Assembly (NCBI GenBank): GCA_031418775.1
Contig: JANOJN010000174.1
Location: 1 to 5,162 of the forward strand
DNA from: JANLQX01 sp031418775
GTDB taxonomy: Bacteria > Actinomycetota > Acidimicrobiia > Acidimicrobiales > JANYDT01
Length of the DNA: 5,162 nucleotides
Reading direction: 5' to 3'
The translations under genes and the position numbers were made by a program. The notes below the pieces were generated by a model. That model saw only the letters and a list, made by a program, of their open reading frames with translations, had not been told where the DNA came from and did no database searches. Positions within the stretch are counted from its first letter, which is position 1. Every line of letters starts with the position of its first letter. This document shows positions 1 through 4,945 of this stretch, in pieces.

Positions 1-76
1 GGTACACCGCACCGATCTCCGGCTCCTCCACCTCATGGAGGTATTCGTTCCAAATGGTGACATTGACGGTGCGCAT
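1..76 (-). CDS. ThuA-like (trehalose utilisation family) protein, N-terminal fragment
   Basis: Only the first 25 codons are inside the window; the gene continues past the left edge. The translation begins MRTVNVTIWNEYLHEVEEP and continues to GAVY. The hydrophobic beta strand followed by VTIWNEYLHE and then a VY (next codon starts CC, consistent with the usual VYP) is the characteristic opening of ThuA-family proteins, which have a class I glutamine-amidotransferase-like alpha/beta fold and are linked to trehalose or related sugar metabolism. The start is well bounded: an in-frame TAG lies at 89-91 and no other start codon falls between it and the ATG at 74-76. No good Shine-Dalgarno sequence sits at normal distance; the only purine-rich run (GGAGGGG) is about 20 bases upstream. 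The reaction and substrate cannot be judged from 25 residues. The family call rests on recalled motif similarity. Confidence 0.72.
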   Translation of the reverse strand, partial: MRTVNVTIWNEYLHEVEEPEIGAVY

Positions 77-90
77 CGGGCGTCGATGCT

Positions 91-107
91 ACGCGGCCCC
101 TCCGCGT
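91..107. repeat. Short hairpin in the leader of the ThuA-like gene
   Basis: Arms ACGCGG (91-96) and CCGCGT (102-107) are perfect complements around a 5-base loop. On the minus strand the loop reads AGGGG, so the purine-rich run upstream of the ThuA-like gene would be displayed in a loop or sequestered in the stem. The hairpin ends 15 bases before the ATG. In GC-rich DNA a 6-bp stem can arise by chance, so a regulatory role is only a possibility. Confidence 0.3.
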
Positions 108-123
108 GGCCGAGCCCGTTTCC

Positions 124-256
124 GGGTCAGGATCTGTGCACTGGGTCAGGATCTGTGCACTGGGTCAGGATCTGTGCACCGGGTCGGGATCTGCGCACCG
201 GGTCAGGATTCCTGCACTGGGTCAGGATTCCTTCACTGGGTCGGGATTCGTGCACA
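124..256. repeat. Tandem array of seven 19-bp repeats
   Basis: Seven head-to-tail units of exactly 19 bp run without spacers: 124-142, 143-161, 162-180, 181-199, 200-218, 219-237 and 238-256. The type unit is GGGTCAGGATCTGTGCACT. Units 1 and 2 are identical and unit 3 differs only in its last base. Unit 4 carries two more changes (GGGTCGG and CTGCGCAC). Units 5-7 share an ATTC core in place of ATCT. The leading GGGTC is invariant, and GTGCAC (a palindrome) occurs in units 1-3 and 7. Nineteen is not a multiple of three, so the array cycles through all reading frames, which argues against coding; plus-strand open frames crossing it are artefacts of GC richness. It lies between the co-directional DUF1992 and ThuA-like genes. 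It may be a minisatellite (VNTR) or a repeated binding site, and the sequence does not decide which. Confidence 0.95.
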
Positions 257-275
257 TGTGCGCGTGTGCCGACCC
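238..275. repeat. Inverted repeat closing the 19-bp array
   Basis: The first seven bases of the last repeat unit, GGGTCGG (238-244), are exactly complementary to CCGACCC at 269-275. Between them lies a perfect 10-bp palindrome GCACATGTGC (252-261). A second GCCGACCC occurs at 286-293, 18 bases after the first (268-275). The structure follows the DUF1992 stop codon on the minus strand, so it could act as a transcript-end hairpin for that gene, but there is no T run in the RNA sense. It is a weak terminator candidate at best. Confidence 0.4.
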
Positions 276-300
276 GACGACGTGAGCCGACCCAGGACGG

Positions 301-705
301 TCAGCGCGACCGCGTGTTGCGCCACGCCAGGACCGTTCGCTCCACGTCGATCAGGGTCGTGGTCGACGGCGGACCGGACGTGGCCACCCGGTTCACGCGG
401 GCGATCCGTTCGTTCAGTTCGTCGATCCGAAGGCGGAGGTCCGCCTCGTCGCCGAAGGTCGGCACCGACGCCAGCAGGTCGCGTTTGGCCTGACGGATGG
501 CGAGCGCCGGTGGGAGCTCGAACTCGACCTGCTCGCGGCGCAGCTTCTCCTTGATCCACCAGTCCTCGTCGTCGACATCGTCGATCCCCTGAAGCGGCCG
601 CCCGTTCCCGGCTAGGTCGTCGAACGACCCGGACTCGCGTGCCAGGCGGATCTGCCGGTCGACGCGCGACTCCCGTTGAGGCCCGAACGGATTCCGAGCG
701 TTCAT
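301..705 (-). CDS. DUF1992 (DnaJC28-type conserved domain) protein
   Basis: This 134-residue protein matches the DUF1992 family, the conserved domain of DnaJ homologue subfamily C member 28, also found as small stand-alone bacterial proteins of about this length. Diagnostic features in order: VDRQIRLARESGSFDDLAGNGRPL (residues 15-38, a basic helix then the G-x-F-D-x-L-x-G-x-G-x-P-L signature), an acidic DDVDDEDWW stretch (42-50), KLRRE (54-58), ELPPALAIRQ (63-72), and a charged helix RLRIDELNERIARVNRV (91-107) suggestive of coiled coil. There is no signal peptide or membrane segment, so it is probably cytoplasmic. The molecular function of bacterial members is not settled. An in-frame TAG (706-708) touches the ATG, so this start is the first possible one. 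No clear Shine-Dalgarno sequence is present. It is divergent from the amidohydrolase gene, with 129 bases between them. Confidence 0.88.
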   Translation of the reverse strand: MNARNPFGPQRESRVDRQIRLARESGSFDDLAGNGRPLQGIDDVDDEDWWIKEKLRREQVEFELPPALAIRQAKRDLLASVPTFGDEADLRLRIDELNERIARVNRVATSGPPSTTTLIDVERTVLAWRNTRSR

Positions 706-817
706 CTATCGCTCGGCTCGCGGCACCACTCCTTCAGTATGGCCCGGCCGCCTTCGCACGGAGAAGACGGGCGACGGTACCCTCTCTGCCAGGCCGCGCC
801 GGCTGAGGAGTCGGAAG

Positions 818-830
818 AAGGAGCAGGGAG
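818..830 (+). promoter_or_regulatory. Ribosome binding site of the amidohydrolase gene
   Basis: A purine-rich stretch contains AAGGAG (818-823) and GGGAG (826-830), lying 11 and 4 bases before the ATG at 835. This decides the start: the open frame continues upstream to 676 (with an in-frame ATG at 739), but those codons encode a low-complexity charged segment unlike the family, whereas the protein from 835 begins directly with the family's first beta strand. Confidence 0.65.
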
Positions 831-834
831 TCAG

Positions 835-2595
835 ATGCCGCACGACATCGTCATTCGCGGAGGGTCGATCATCGACGGGACCGGTGCGTCGGCGTTCGTC
901 GGCGACATCGGCATCGATGGCGGGCGGATCAGCGCCGTAGGCGGCGCTTTGAGCGGCGCGAGGGTCATCGATGCCGACGGTGCCATCGTCACGCCGGGAT
1001 GGGTCGACGTGCACACCCACTTCGACGGCCAGGCAACGTGGGACGACCAGCTCGATCCGTCGTTCTCGAACGGGGTCACGACCCTCGTCATGGGCAACTG
1101 CGGCGTTGGATTCGCGCCGTGCCCTCCGGGCGGCGAGCAAACGCTGATCGAACTCATGGAGGGCGTCGAGGACATTCCCGGCACGGCCCTTTCCGTGGGC
1201 GTGCCGTGGGGCGCGTGGTCGAGCTTTCCCGAGTACCTCGATTTTCTCGCCGGTCGCTCGTATGCCATGGACATCGGCGCCCAACTAGCCCACGGCGCCC
1301 TCCGATACGCAGTAATGGGTGAACGTGGTGTGCGCAACGAAGATGCCACCGACGACGACATCGCCGCGATGCGCCGACTCGTCGGCGAGGCTGCGGCCGC
1401 GGGTGCCCTCGGCTTCTCCACGTCGCGCACAATCTTCCATCGCTCCATCGACGGCACCGCCGTGCCCGGGACCTACGCCACCGCGACCGAGCTCTCCGAG
1501 CTCGTGCAGGGAATGGCCGACGGCGGCGGCGGGGTGTTCGAGGCGATCACGTCATCGTCGATCGGCGCGATGGCTGCGCTCGGCGGCGAGCGGTTCTCCC
1601 AGGAGGAAGAACTCGGGCTCCTCGCCGCGATCTCCCACCGCACCGGGCTCAACGTCACGTTCACGACCACCCAGAACCGCGATTACCCGGATGCGTGGCG
1701 CGAGGTCTTGGCGTTCGCCGCCGAGCAGAACGCTGCAGGTGCGCACCTCTATCCGCAAGTCGCGTCGCGGCCGATCGGTCTGCTCTCGAACCTCGGTGGC
1801 TACCACCCGTTCATGCGACGTCGCTCGTACCTCGCCATCGTCCATCTTCCGCTCGCCGAGCGGGCCGCGGCGATGCGTGAGCCGGGTTTGCGGGCCGAGA
1901 TCCTCGGCGACGTCGACATCGCGCCGCACAACGAGGGTTCGATGGAGAACCTCTACCAGGGGCTCCAGATGGCGATACCGGGCATGTTCGCGATCGACGA
2001 CCACGTCGACTACGAGCCCACGGCCGATCGCGCCTTCGGCGCCCGCGCCGAAGCACTCGGTGTGTCCCCCGAAGAGTTCATCTACGACTTCTTGTGCACC
2101 GGCGACGGAACGAACGTCGCGTCCCTCATGGGCGCCGGATACGTGAACGGCAACCTCGACGCGATGCGCGAGATGCTCGTCGACGCGAACACCGTGACCG
2201 GCCTCGCCGATGCTGGCGCCCACGTGAAGCTGATCTGCGACGGCACGGCGCCGACCACGCAACTCACCTTGTGGACCCGCGACCGTGTTCGAGGCGATCG
2301 CATCGGCATCGAGTACCTCGTCGAGAAGCAGACCCGACGCAACGCGCGGCTCTACGGACTCACGGATCGCGGCACCATCGAAGTTGGTATGCGCGCAGAC
2401 CTCAACGTTATCGACCTGGAGAAGCTCAGCGTCGGCCGCCCTGTGGCCCACACCGATCTTCCGGCAGGCGGGTGGCGTTTCCTCCAACCCGTGGTGGGTT
2501 ATCGAGCCACGATCGTCAACGGCGTGCAGACGCGCGCCGACGACCGTGACACCGGGCAGCGGCCCGGCCGCCTGGTCCGCCGACCGGCGACGTGA
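835..2595 (+). CDS. N-acyl-D-amino-acid deacylase-like amidohydrolase
   Basis: This is a 586-residue member of the amidohydrolase superfamily, D-aminoacylase-like group (amidohydrolase family 3), of a length usual for the group. The N-terminal beta-sandwich strands are seen in DIVIRGGSIIDGTG (4-17) and DIGIDGGRISAVG (24-36). The metal-binding barrel begins at GWVDVHTHFD with the HxH pair H60/H62. GVTTLVMGNCGVGFAP (80-95) carries C89, equivalent to the metal-ligand cysteine of D-aminoacylases. EDIPGTALSVGVPW (112-125), HGALRYAVMG (153-162) and GLADAGAHV (456-464, D459 the likely catalytic aspartate) follow. The C-terminal GTIEVGMRADLNVIDL (513-528) returns to the beta-sandwich. Characterised relatives hydrolyse N-acyl-D-amino acids; the substrate here is unknown, and the second histidine pair of classical D-aminoacylases is not obvious. 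No signal peptide is seen, so it is probably cytoplasmic. The gene is monocistronic on its strand and converges on the EthD gene with no intergenic base. Confidence 0.9.
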   Translation: MPHDIVIRGGSIIDGTGASAFVGDIGIDGGRISAVGGALSGARVIDADGAIVTPGWVDVHTHFDGQATWDDQLDPSFSNGVTTLVMGNCGVGFAPCPPGGEQTLIELMEGVEDIPGTALSVGVPWGAWSSFPEYLDFLAGRSYAMDIGAQLAHGALRYAVMGERGVRNEDATDDDIAAMRRLVGEAAAAGALGFSTSRTIFHRSIDGTAVPGTYATATELSELVQGMADGGGGVFEAITSSSIGAMAALGGERFSQEEELGLLAAISHRTGLNVTFTTTQNRDYPDAWREVLAFAAEQNAAGAHLYPQVASRPIGLLSNLGGYHPFMRRRSYLAIVHLPLAERAAAMREPGLRAEILGDVDIAPHNEGSMENLYQGLQMAIPGMFAIDDHVDYEPTADRAFGARAEALGVSPEEFIYDFLCTGDGTNVASLMGAGYVNGNLDAMREMLVDANTVTGLADAGAHVKLICDGTAPTTQLTLWTRDRVRGDRIGIEYLVEKQTRRNARLYGLTDRGTIEVGMRADLNVIDLEKLSVGRPVAHTDLPAGGWRFLQPVVGYRATIVNGVQTRADDRDTGQRPGRLVRRPAT

Positions 2596-2883
2596 TCAGC
2601 CGACGATCTCCGACACCTGGATGACCGGGGTGATGTTCGTGTAGTTGGCAACGTCGGCGATGACTGCACCGGTTCCGGCGTCGCCCATCGCCGCGTTGAA
2701 CTGGTCCATCGTTTCGAACGTGCAATGCACAGCGGCGGCGTTCGGACCGTTCACGCCCTTGTCGACGGACGTCGCCACGGGCTTCCACGTGGAGTTCAGC
2801 AACGGGATGTGCTTGGCCAGGTAGTAGTCGTGGTCGAAGGTGCTGGTGTCGCTGGTCGGATAGGAAACGGTCACGCGGATCAA
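2596..2883 (-). CDS. EthD family protein
   Basis: This 95-residue protein fits the EthD family of small dimeric alpha/beta-barrel (ferredoxin-like) proteins, named after a protein needed for ethyl tert-butyl ether breakdown; the biochemical role of most members is unknown. The start MIRVTVSYP, then FDHDYYLAKHIPLL (16-29) with the conserved D-YYL-x-x-H-x-P core, a mid-protein FETMDQFNAAM (56-66), and the terminal YTNITPVIQVSEIV (81-94) are typical in order and spacing. The start is a TTG at 2881-2883. An in-frame TAG lies at 2893-2895 and the only nearby alternative, GTG at 2872-2874, would remove most of the first strand. The TTG overlaps the amidase TGA stop, so the gene is probably co-transcribed and translationally coupled with the amidase. 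It is cytoplasmic by appearance. A helper or product-handling role for the amidase pathway is inference only. Confidence 0.88.
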   Translation of the reverse strand: MIRVTVSYPTSDTSTFDHDYYLAKHIPLLNSTWKPVATSVDKGVNGPNAAAVHCTFETMDQFNAAMGDAGTGAVIADVANYTNITPVIQVSEIVG

Positions 2884-4262
2884 TCCGGCACCCTAACGGG
2901 AGTCGGCGGACGCCGTTCAAGCCAACTGACGGCCTCTTGGAGGATCGCCCCGAGGTCGAGCAACATCTCGTCGTCGCCGTGTCGTCCAACGATCTGCACA
3001 CCGACGGGTAGTCCACCTGGGGTCACGGCAACGGGCACGACCAGCGCCGGTTGCCCGGTGAAACTGAACGGCGCGCAGAACATCCCCGTCTTCACCGCGG
3101 CTGGCACGCCCAACAGCCACGCCGGTTCCAAGGTCACCGGGGTGACGAGAACATCGAAGCCAGTGTCCCACCAGTCGGGAACACGGGACATCGCGCTCCT
3201 AACGAGCTCCCAAGCTTGGCCGACCTCGGACCGCGGAAATCGGGATCCTCGTTCGGCGATCGCAAGGACCTCGTCGGTAAGATCGCCCGACCGACAAGGT
3301 CGGCCGAGCCGCTGCTCCATCCACGTTCGCTGTTCGAACCGGATTGCCGGTTCGAGTACCTGCATCGACTCCCAGAACGGACCGAAGAGCGTCGCCAATG
3401 CGGGCGGGAATTTGAACTCGACCCGATGGCCAAGCAAAGACAATGCGTCGCCGAGCGCACGGACGGCGTTGGCGCATTCGATGTTGACGGGAAGCCCGAT
3501 GATCGGATCGTGATCGAGCAGCCCGACCCGCAACGGGGTTCGGAACGGCGACTGCGTAGCCGTGCCCGAAGCGAGGAGCGGAAACAGACTTCGAAGATCT
3601 TCGATGTCGCGCGCCAGCGCGAACTGCGTCCACACCCGGAGCGGGTCCGATTGGCCTGTCGGCGCCTCTTGAGGAATACGACCCCGCGTCGGCTTGAGCG
3701 TCACGACGCCGCAGTGCGATGCCGGGAAGCGCAGCGAGCCGGTGGCGTCGCTACCGTGAGCGATGGGGACGAGACCCGCGGCGACGGCCGCGGCCGACCC
3801 ACCACTCGAACCGCCTGCTGTTCGAGTGGGGTCCCACGGGTTCCGCGTCGGCGCGAAACCGGCCGGCTCGGTGGTCGAACTCGCCGAGAGCTCCGGACAC
3901 GCGCTCTTGCCGACGATGGCGAAGCCCAATTCCTCGAATCGCCGTGCCAATCCCGTGGTGCTGTTGGAGGTGTGGGCGGAACGCCTGAGCCCTTGGGTGC
4001 CGGCCCAGTGTGGCGTTCCGTCGAGCTCCTCCCCTGCGTCTTTGAGCAGCATCGGCACGCCGCGGAACAGCTCAGCCCTTCGCTCGTCGGTTGCGCTGTC
4101 GCGTGCCCGCTCAAACAGCGGGATCACGACAGCGCCGAGCTCCGGATCGTGCCGCTCGACGCGGGCGATAGCAGCGTCCAAGACCTCTCGCTCGCTGACG
4201 AGACCGGAGCGAATTGCTGCCGCCGTCTCATGCGCCGACCACCACTGCATTTCGTCACGCAT
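2880..4262 (-). CDS. Amidase signature family hydrolase
   Basis: This is a complete 460-residue amidase-signature enzyme, of typical family length. The Ser-cisSer-Lys triad is visible: K74 in MLLKDAG (71-77), the GGSSGGS loop (150-156) with cis-serine S152, and the nucleophile S176 in GSDATGSLRFPAS (170-182). The usual KPTRGRIP follows at 190-197, and the C-terminal FTGQPALVVPVAVTPGGLPVGVQIVG runs from 401 to 426. Members hydrolyse carboxamides of many kinds (aryl and alkyl amides, peptide amides, nylon oligomers, the Gln-tRNA transamidase GatA). A free-standing gene with no gatB/gatC beside it argues against GatA. The substrate is not predictable. No signal peptide is seen, so it is likely cytoplasmic. 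The ATG at 4260-4262 is preceded in frame by TGA (4266-4268), so no longer form exists; a second ATG is four codons in. GGTGA is the only weak ribosome-binding match. It is first gene of a two-gene unit with the EthD gene, which overlaps its stop codon. Confidence 0.93.
   Translation of the reverse strand: MRDEMQWWSAHETAAAIRSGLVSEREVLDAAIARVERHDPELGAVVIPLFERARDSATDERRAELFRGVPMLLKDAGEELDGTPHWAGTQGLRRSAHTSNSTTGLARRFEELGFAIVGKSACPELSASSTTEPAGFAPTRNPWDPTRTAGGSSGGSAAAVAAGLVPIAHGSDATGSLRFPASHCGVVTLKPTRGRIPQEAPTGQSDPLRVWTQFALARDIEDLRSLFPLLASGTATQSPFRTPLRVGLLDHDPIIGLPVNIECANAVRALGDALSLLGHRVEFKFPPALATLFGPFWESMQVLEPAIRFEQRTWMEQRLGRPCRSGDLTDEVLAIAERGSRFPRSEVGQAWELVRSAMSRVPDWWDTGFDVLVTPVTLEPAWLLGVPAAVKTGMFCAPFSFTGQPALVVPVAVTPGGLPVGVQIVGRHGDDEMLLDLGAILQEAVSWLERRPPTPVRVPD
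2891..2894 (-). promoter_or_regulatory. Shine-Dalgarno site for the TTG start of the EthD gene
   Basis: On the minus strand AGGG lies 7 bases before the TTG start, inside the last codons of the amidase. The good spacing supports the TTG as the real start rather than the GTG three codons later. Confidence 0.5.
3334..3355. repeat. Perfect 9-bp inverted repeat inside the amidase gene
   Basis: The arm TCGAACCGG (3334-3342) is followed by ATTG and then its exact complement CCGGTTCGA (3347-3355). In the amidase mRNA this would form a 9-bp stem with a tetraloop, within the codons for LEPAIRFE (residues 303-310). It is probably a by-product of coding and GC content, since one such stem in 5 kb is only mildly unlikely. 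Confidence 0.45.
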
Positions 4263-4334
4263 GGGTCACCGGGGCCAAATCAACCGAAGAGGGAAACTCG
4301 CCGGCCCACTGCATCGTTTCCGACGACGCCGACG

Positions 4335-4379
4335 ACGAACTGAGAACGGTTCGTGCGCTTGCACCGCGCGCACTGCAAG
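4335..4379 (-). terminator. Two tandem hairpins after the DUF5990 gene
   Basis: In the 117 bases between the DUF5990 stop and the amidase start are two inverted repeats. CTTGCA (4358-4363) pairs with TGCAAG (4374-4379) around 10 GC-rich bases, directly next to the DUF5990 stop. ACGAAC (4335-4340) pairs with GTTCGT (4349-4354) around 8 bases. Neither is followed by a T run in the minus-strand sense. They may mark the end of the DUF5990 transcript or belong to the amidase leader. No recognisable promoter hexamers for the amidase were found in the gap. Confidence 0.3.
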
Positions 4380-4862
4380 TCATGGATGCGTTCGCCTCGG
4401 ATCGGCGGCCCACCTGACGGCGGGAGGATCGATCCGAGCGCATCGGGGGCCGCCCTTCTTATCAGTCAGGTCGACGATCGCGGCGAGACCTCCGAAGAGG
4501 ATCGCGCTTCCAATCACCTCCGGGTCGACTCGGTTGAGCATCAACTTGGCGCGCCGAAACATCTCGAAGTGGCTTGCCCCGAGATTGCCCCAAGTGAGAT
4601 AGACGAAACGCTCCCCGCGCTTTCCCTGCACGATGGGACCGCGGAAGTCGACGTGCTCGTCCGTTTGGACGACATCGAGGTCGAGCACCCATTGCGCCTC
4701 GGATGCGTCTCCGCTAATCAGTTGCGTTGGCTCCCCGCGCACCTGCACGCCAACGTGCACGTTGTCCATGACCGACCCATTCGGACGACAAAACGTCCGA
4801 CCAGGGAGATGCACACCGGTGATGGTCAGTTGCACGGAACGATCATGCCTCGTGCGAAACAT
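4380..4862 (-). CDS. DUF5990 family protein
   Basis: This small protein of unknown function matches the DUF5990 family, widespread in actinobacteria, as I recall the family pattern. Conserved blocks in order: VQLTITGVHLPGRTF, NVHVGVQVRGEP, a strand with WVLDLDVV, DFRGPIVQGKRGERFVYLTWG, FEMFRRAKLML, LTDKKGGPRCARIDPPAVRW. It appears mainly beta, has no signal peptide or membrane segment, and no catalytic residues can be named. The start is uncertain. The frame is open from an ATG at 4908-4910 (176 residues), but its first 25 residues lie outside the family domain and fall in AT-rich promoter-like DNA. An ATG at 4860-4862 (160 residues, used here) and a GTG at 4833-4835, which starts exactly at VQLTITG with a GAGG 12 bases upstream, are better candidates. 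It is divergent from the DUF222 gene and shares its upstream region. Confidence 0.8.
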   Translation of the reverse strand: MFRTRHDRSVQLTITGVHLPGRTFCRPNGSVMDNVHVGVQVRGEPTQLISGDASEAQWVLDLDVVQTDEHVDFRGPIVQGKRGERFVYLTWGNLGASHFEMFRRAKLMLNRVDPEVIGSAILFGGLAAIVDLTDKKGGPRCARIDPPAVRWAADPRRTHP

Positions 4863-4910
4863 TGCGTGCGCGGCCGCAGGCCGGCCGGCAGAGAAATCCT
4901 TTAAGTCCAT

Positions 4911-4939
4911 TTGACTAATTCGAACATCTGTTCTACACA
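4911..4939 (+). promoter_or_regulatory. Candidate promoter of the DUF222 gene
   Basis: TTGACT (4911-4916) matches five of six bases of the -35 consensus TTGACA, with a 17-base spacer to TACACA (4934-4939), a weak -10 match. The region from about 4891 to 4938 is clearly richer in A/T than the surrounding genes. Transcription would begin about seven bases after the -10, at or next to the ATG at 4946, so the mRNA may be leaderless; the only Shine-Dalgarno-like AGGG (4939-4942) is just 3 bases from the ATG, too close for a normal site. Confidence 0.5.
4920..4935. promoter_or_regulatory. Actinobacterial-type SOS box (LexA operator)
   Basis: TCGAAC-ATCT-GTTCTA matches 11 of the 12 defined positions of the symmetric mycobacterial SOS box TCGAAC-N4-GTTCGA; only the next-to-last base differs (T for G). 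The inner palindrome GAACA-TC-TGTTC is perfect. It sits in the spacer and first bases of the -10 of the candidate promoter for the DUF222 gene and 11 bases before that gene's ATG, the usual geometry for a repressor operator. LexA repression released on DNA damage is inferred. Confidence 0.7.
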
Positions 4940-4945
4940 GGGTGC

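Noticed and set aside
124..256. CRISPR array
   Set aside because: The 19-bp units are directly abutting with no unique spacers, and no cas gene is present.
35..554. Two overlapping plus-strand open frames (35-493 and 54-554) that translate the repeat region into a repetitive peptide
   Set aside because: They owe their repetitive look to the 19-bp DNA repeat read in rotating frames, lie antisense to the DUF1992 and ThuA-like genes, and match no family pattern.
676..834. N-terminal extension of the amidohydrolase from an upstream start
   Set aside because: The extension is charged low-complexity sequence, while a strong ribosome binding site and the family's first strand point to the ATG at 835.
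1552..2487. Long minus-strand open frame (311 codons) opposite the amidohydrolase
   Set aside because: Antisense shadow of a well-supported gene in GC-rich DNA; no recognisable motifs.
3334..3355. Inverted repeat in the amidase as a LexA operator
   Set aside because: Its GAAC and GTTC halves are far more than 4 bases apart, and it lies deep within a coding region.
2880..4262. GatA subunit of the Glu-tRNA amidotransferase
   Set aside because: No gatB or gatC is adjacent, the partner gene is EthD-like, and the motif context fits general amidases better.
3051..4343. Long plus-strand open frame (430 codons) opposite the amidase
   Set aside because: It is rich in Arg, Pro and Ser and lacks any family signature; it mirrors the amidase, whose catalytic triad is intact on the other strand.
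4335..4354. Second SOS-box-like palindrome (ACGAAC ... GTTCGT)
   Set aside because: The half sites are separated by 8 bases instead of the 4 needed for a LexA box, and an inner GAAC-G-GTTC has only 1, so it is treated as a plain hairpin.
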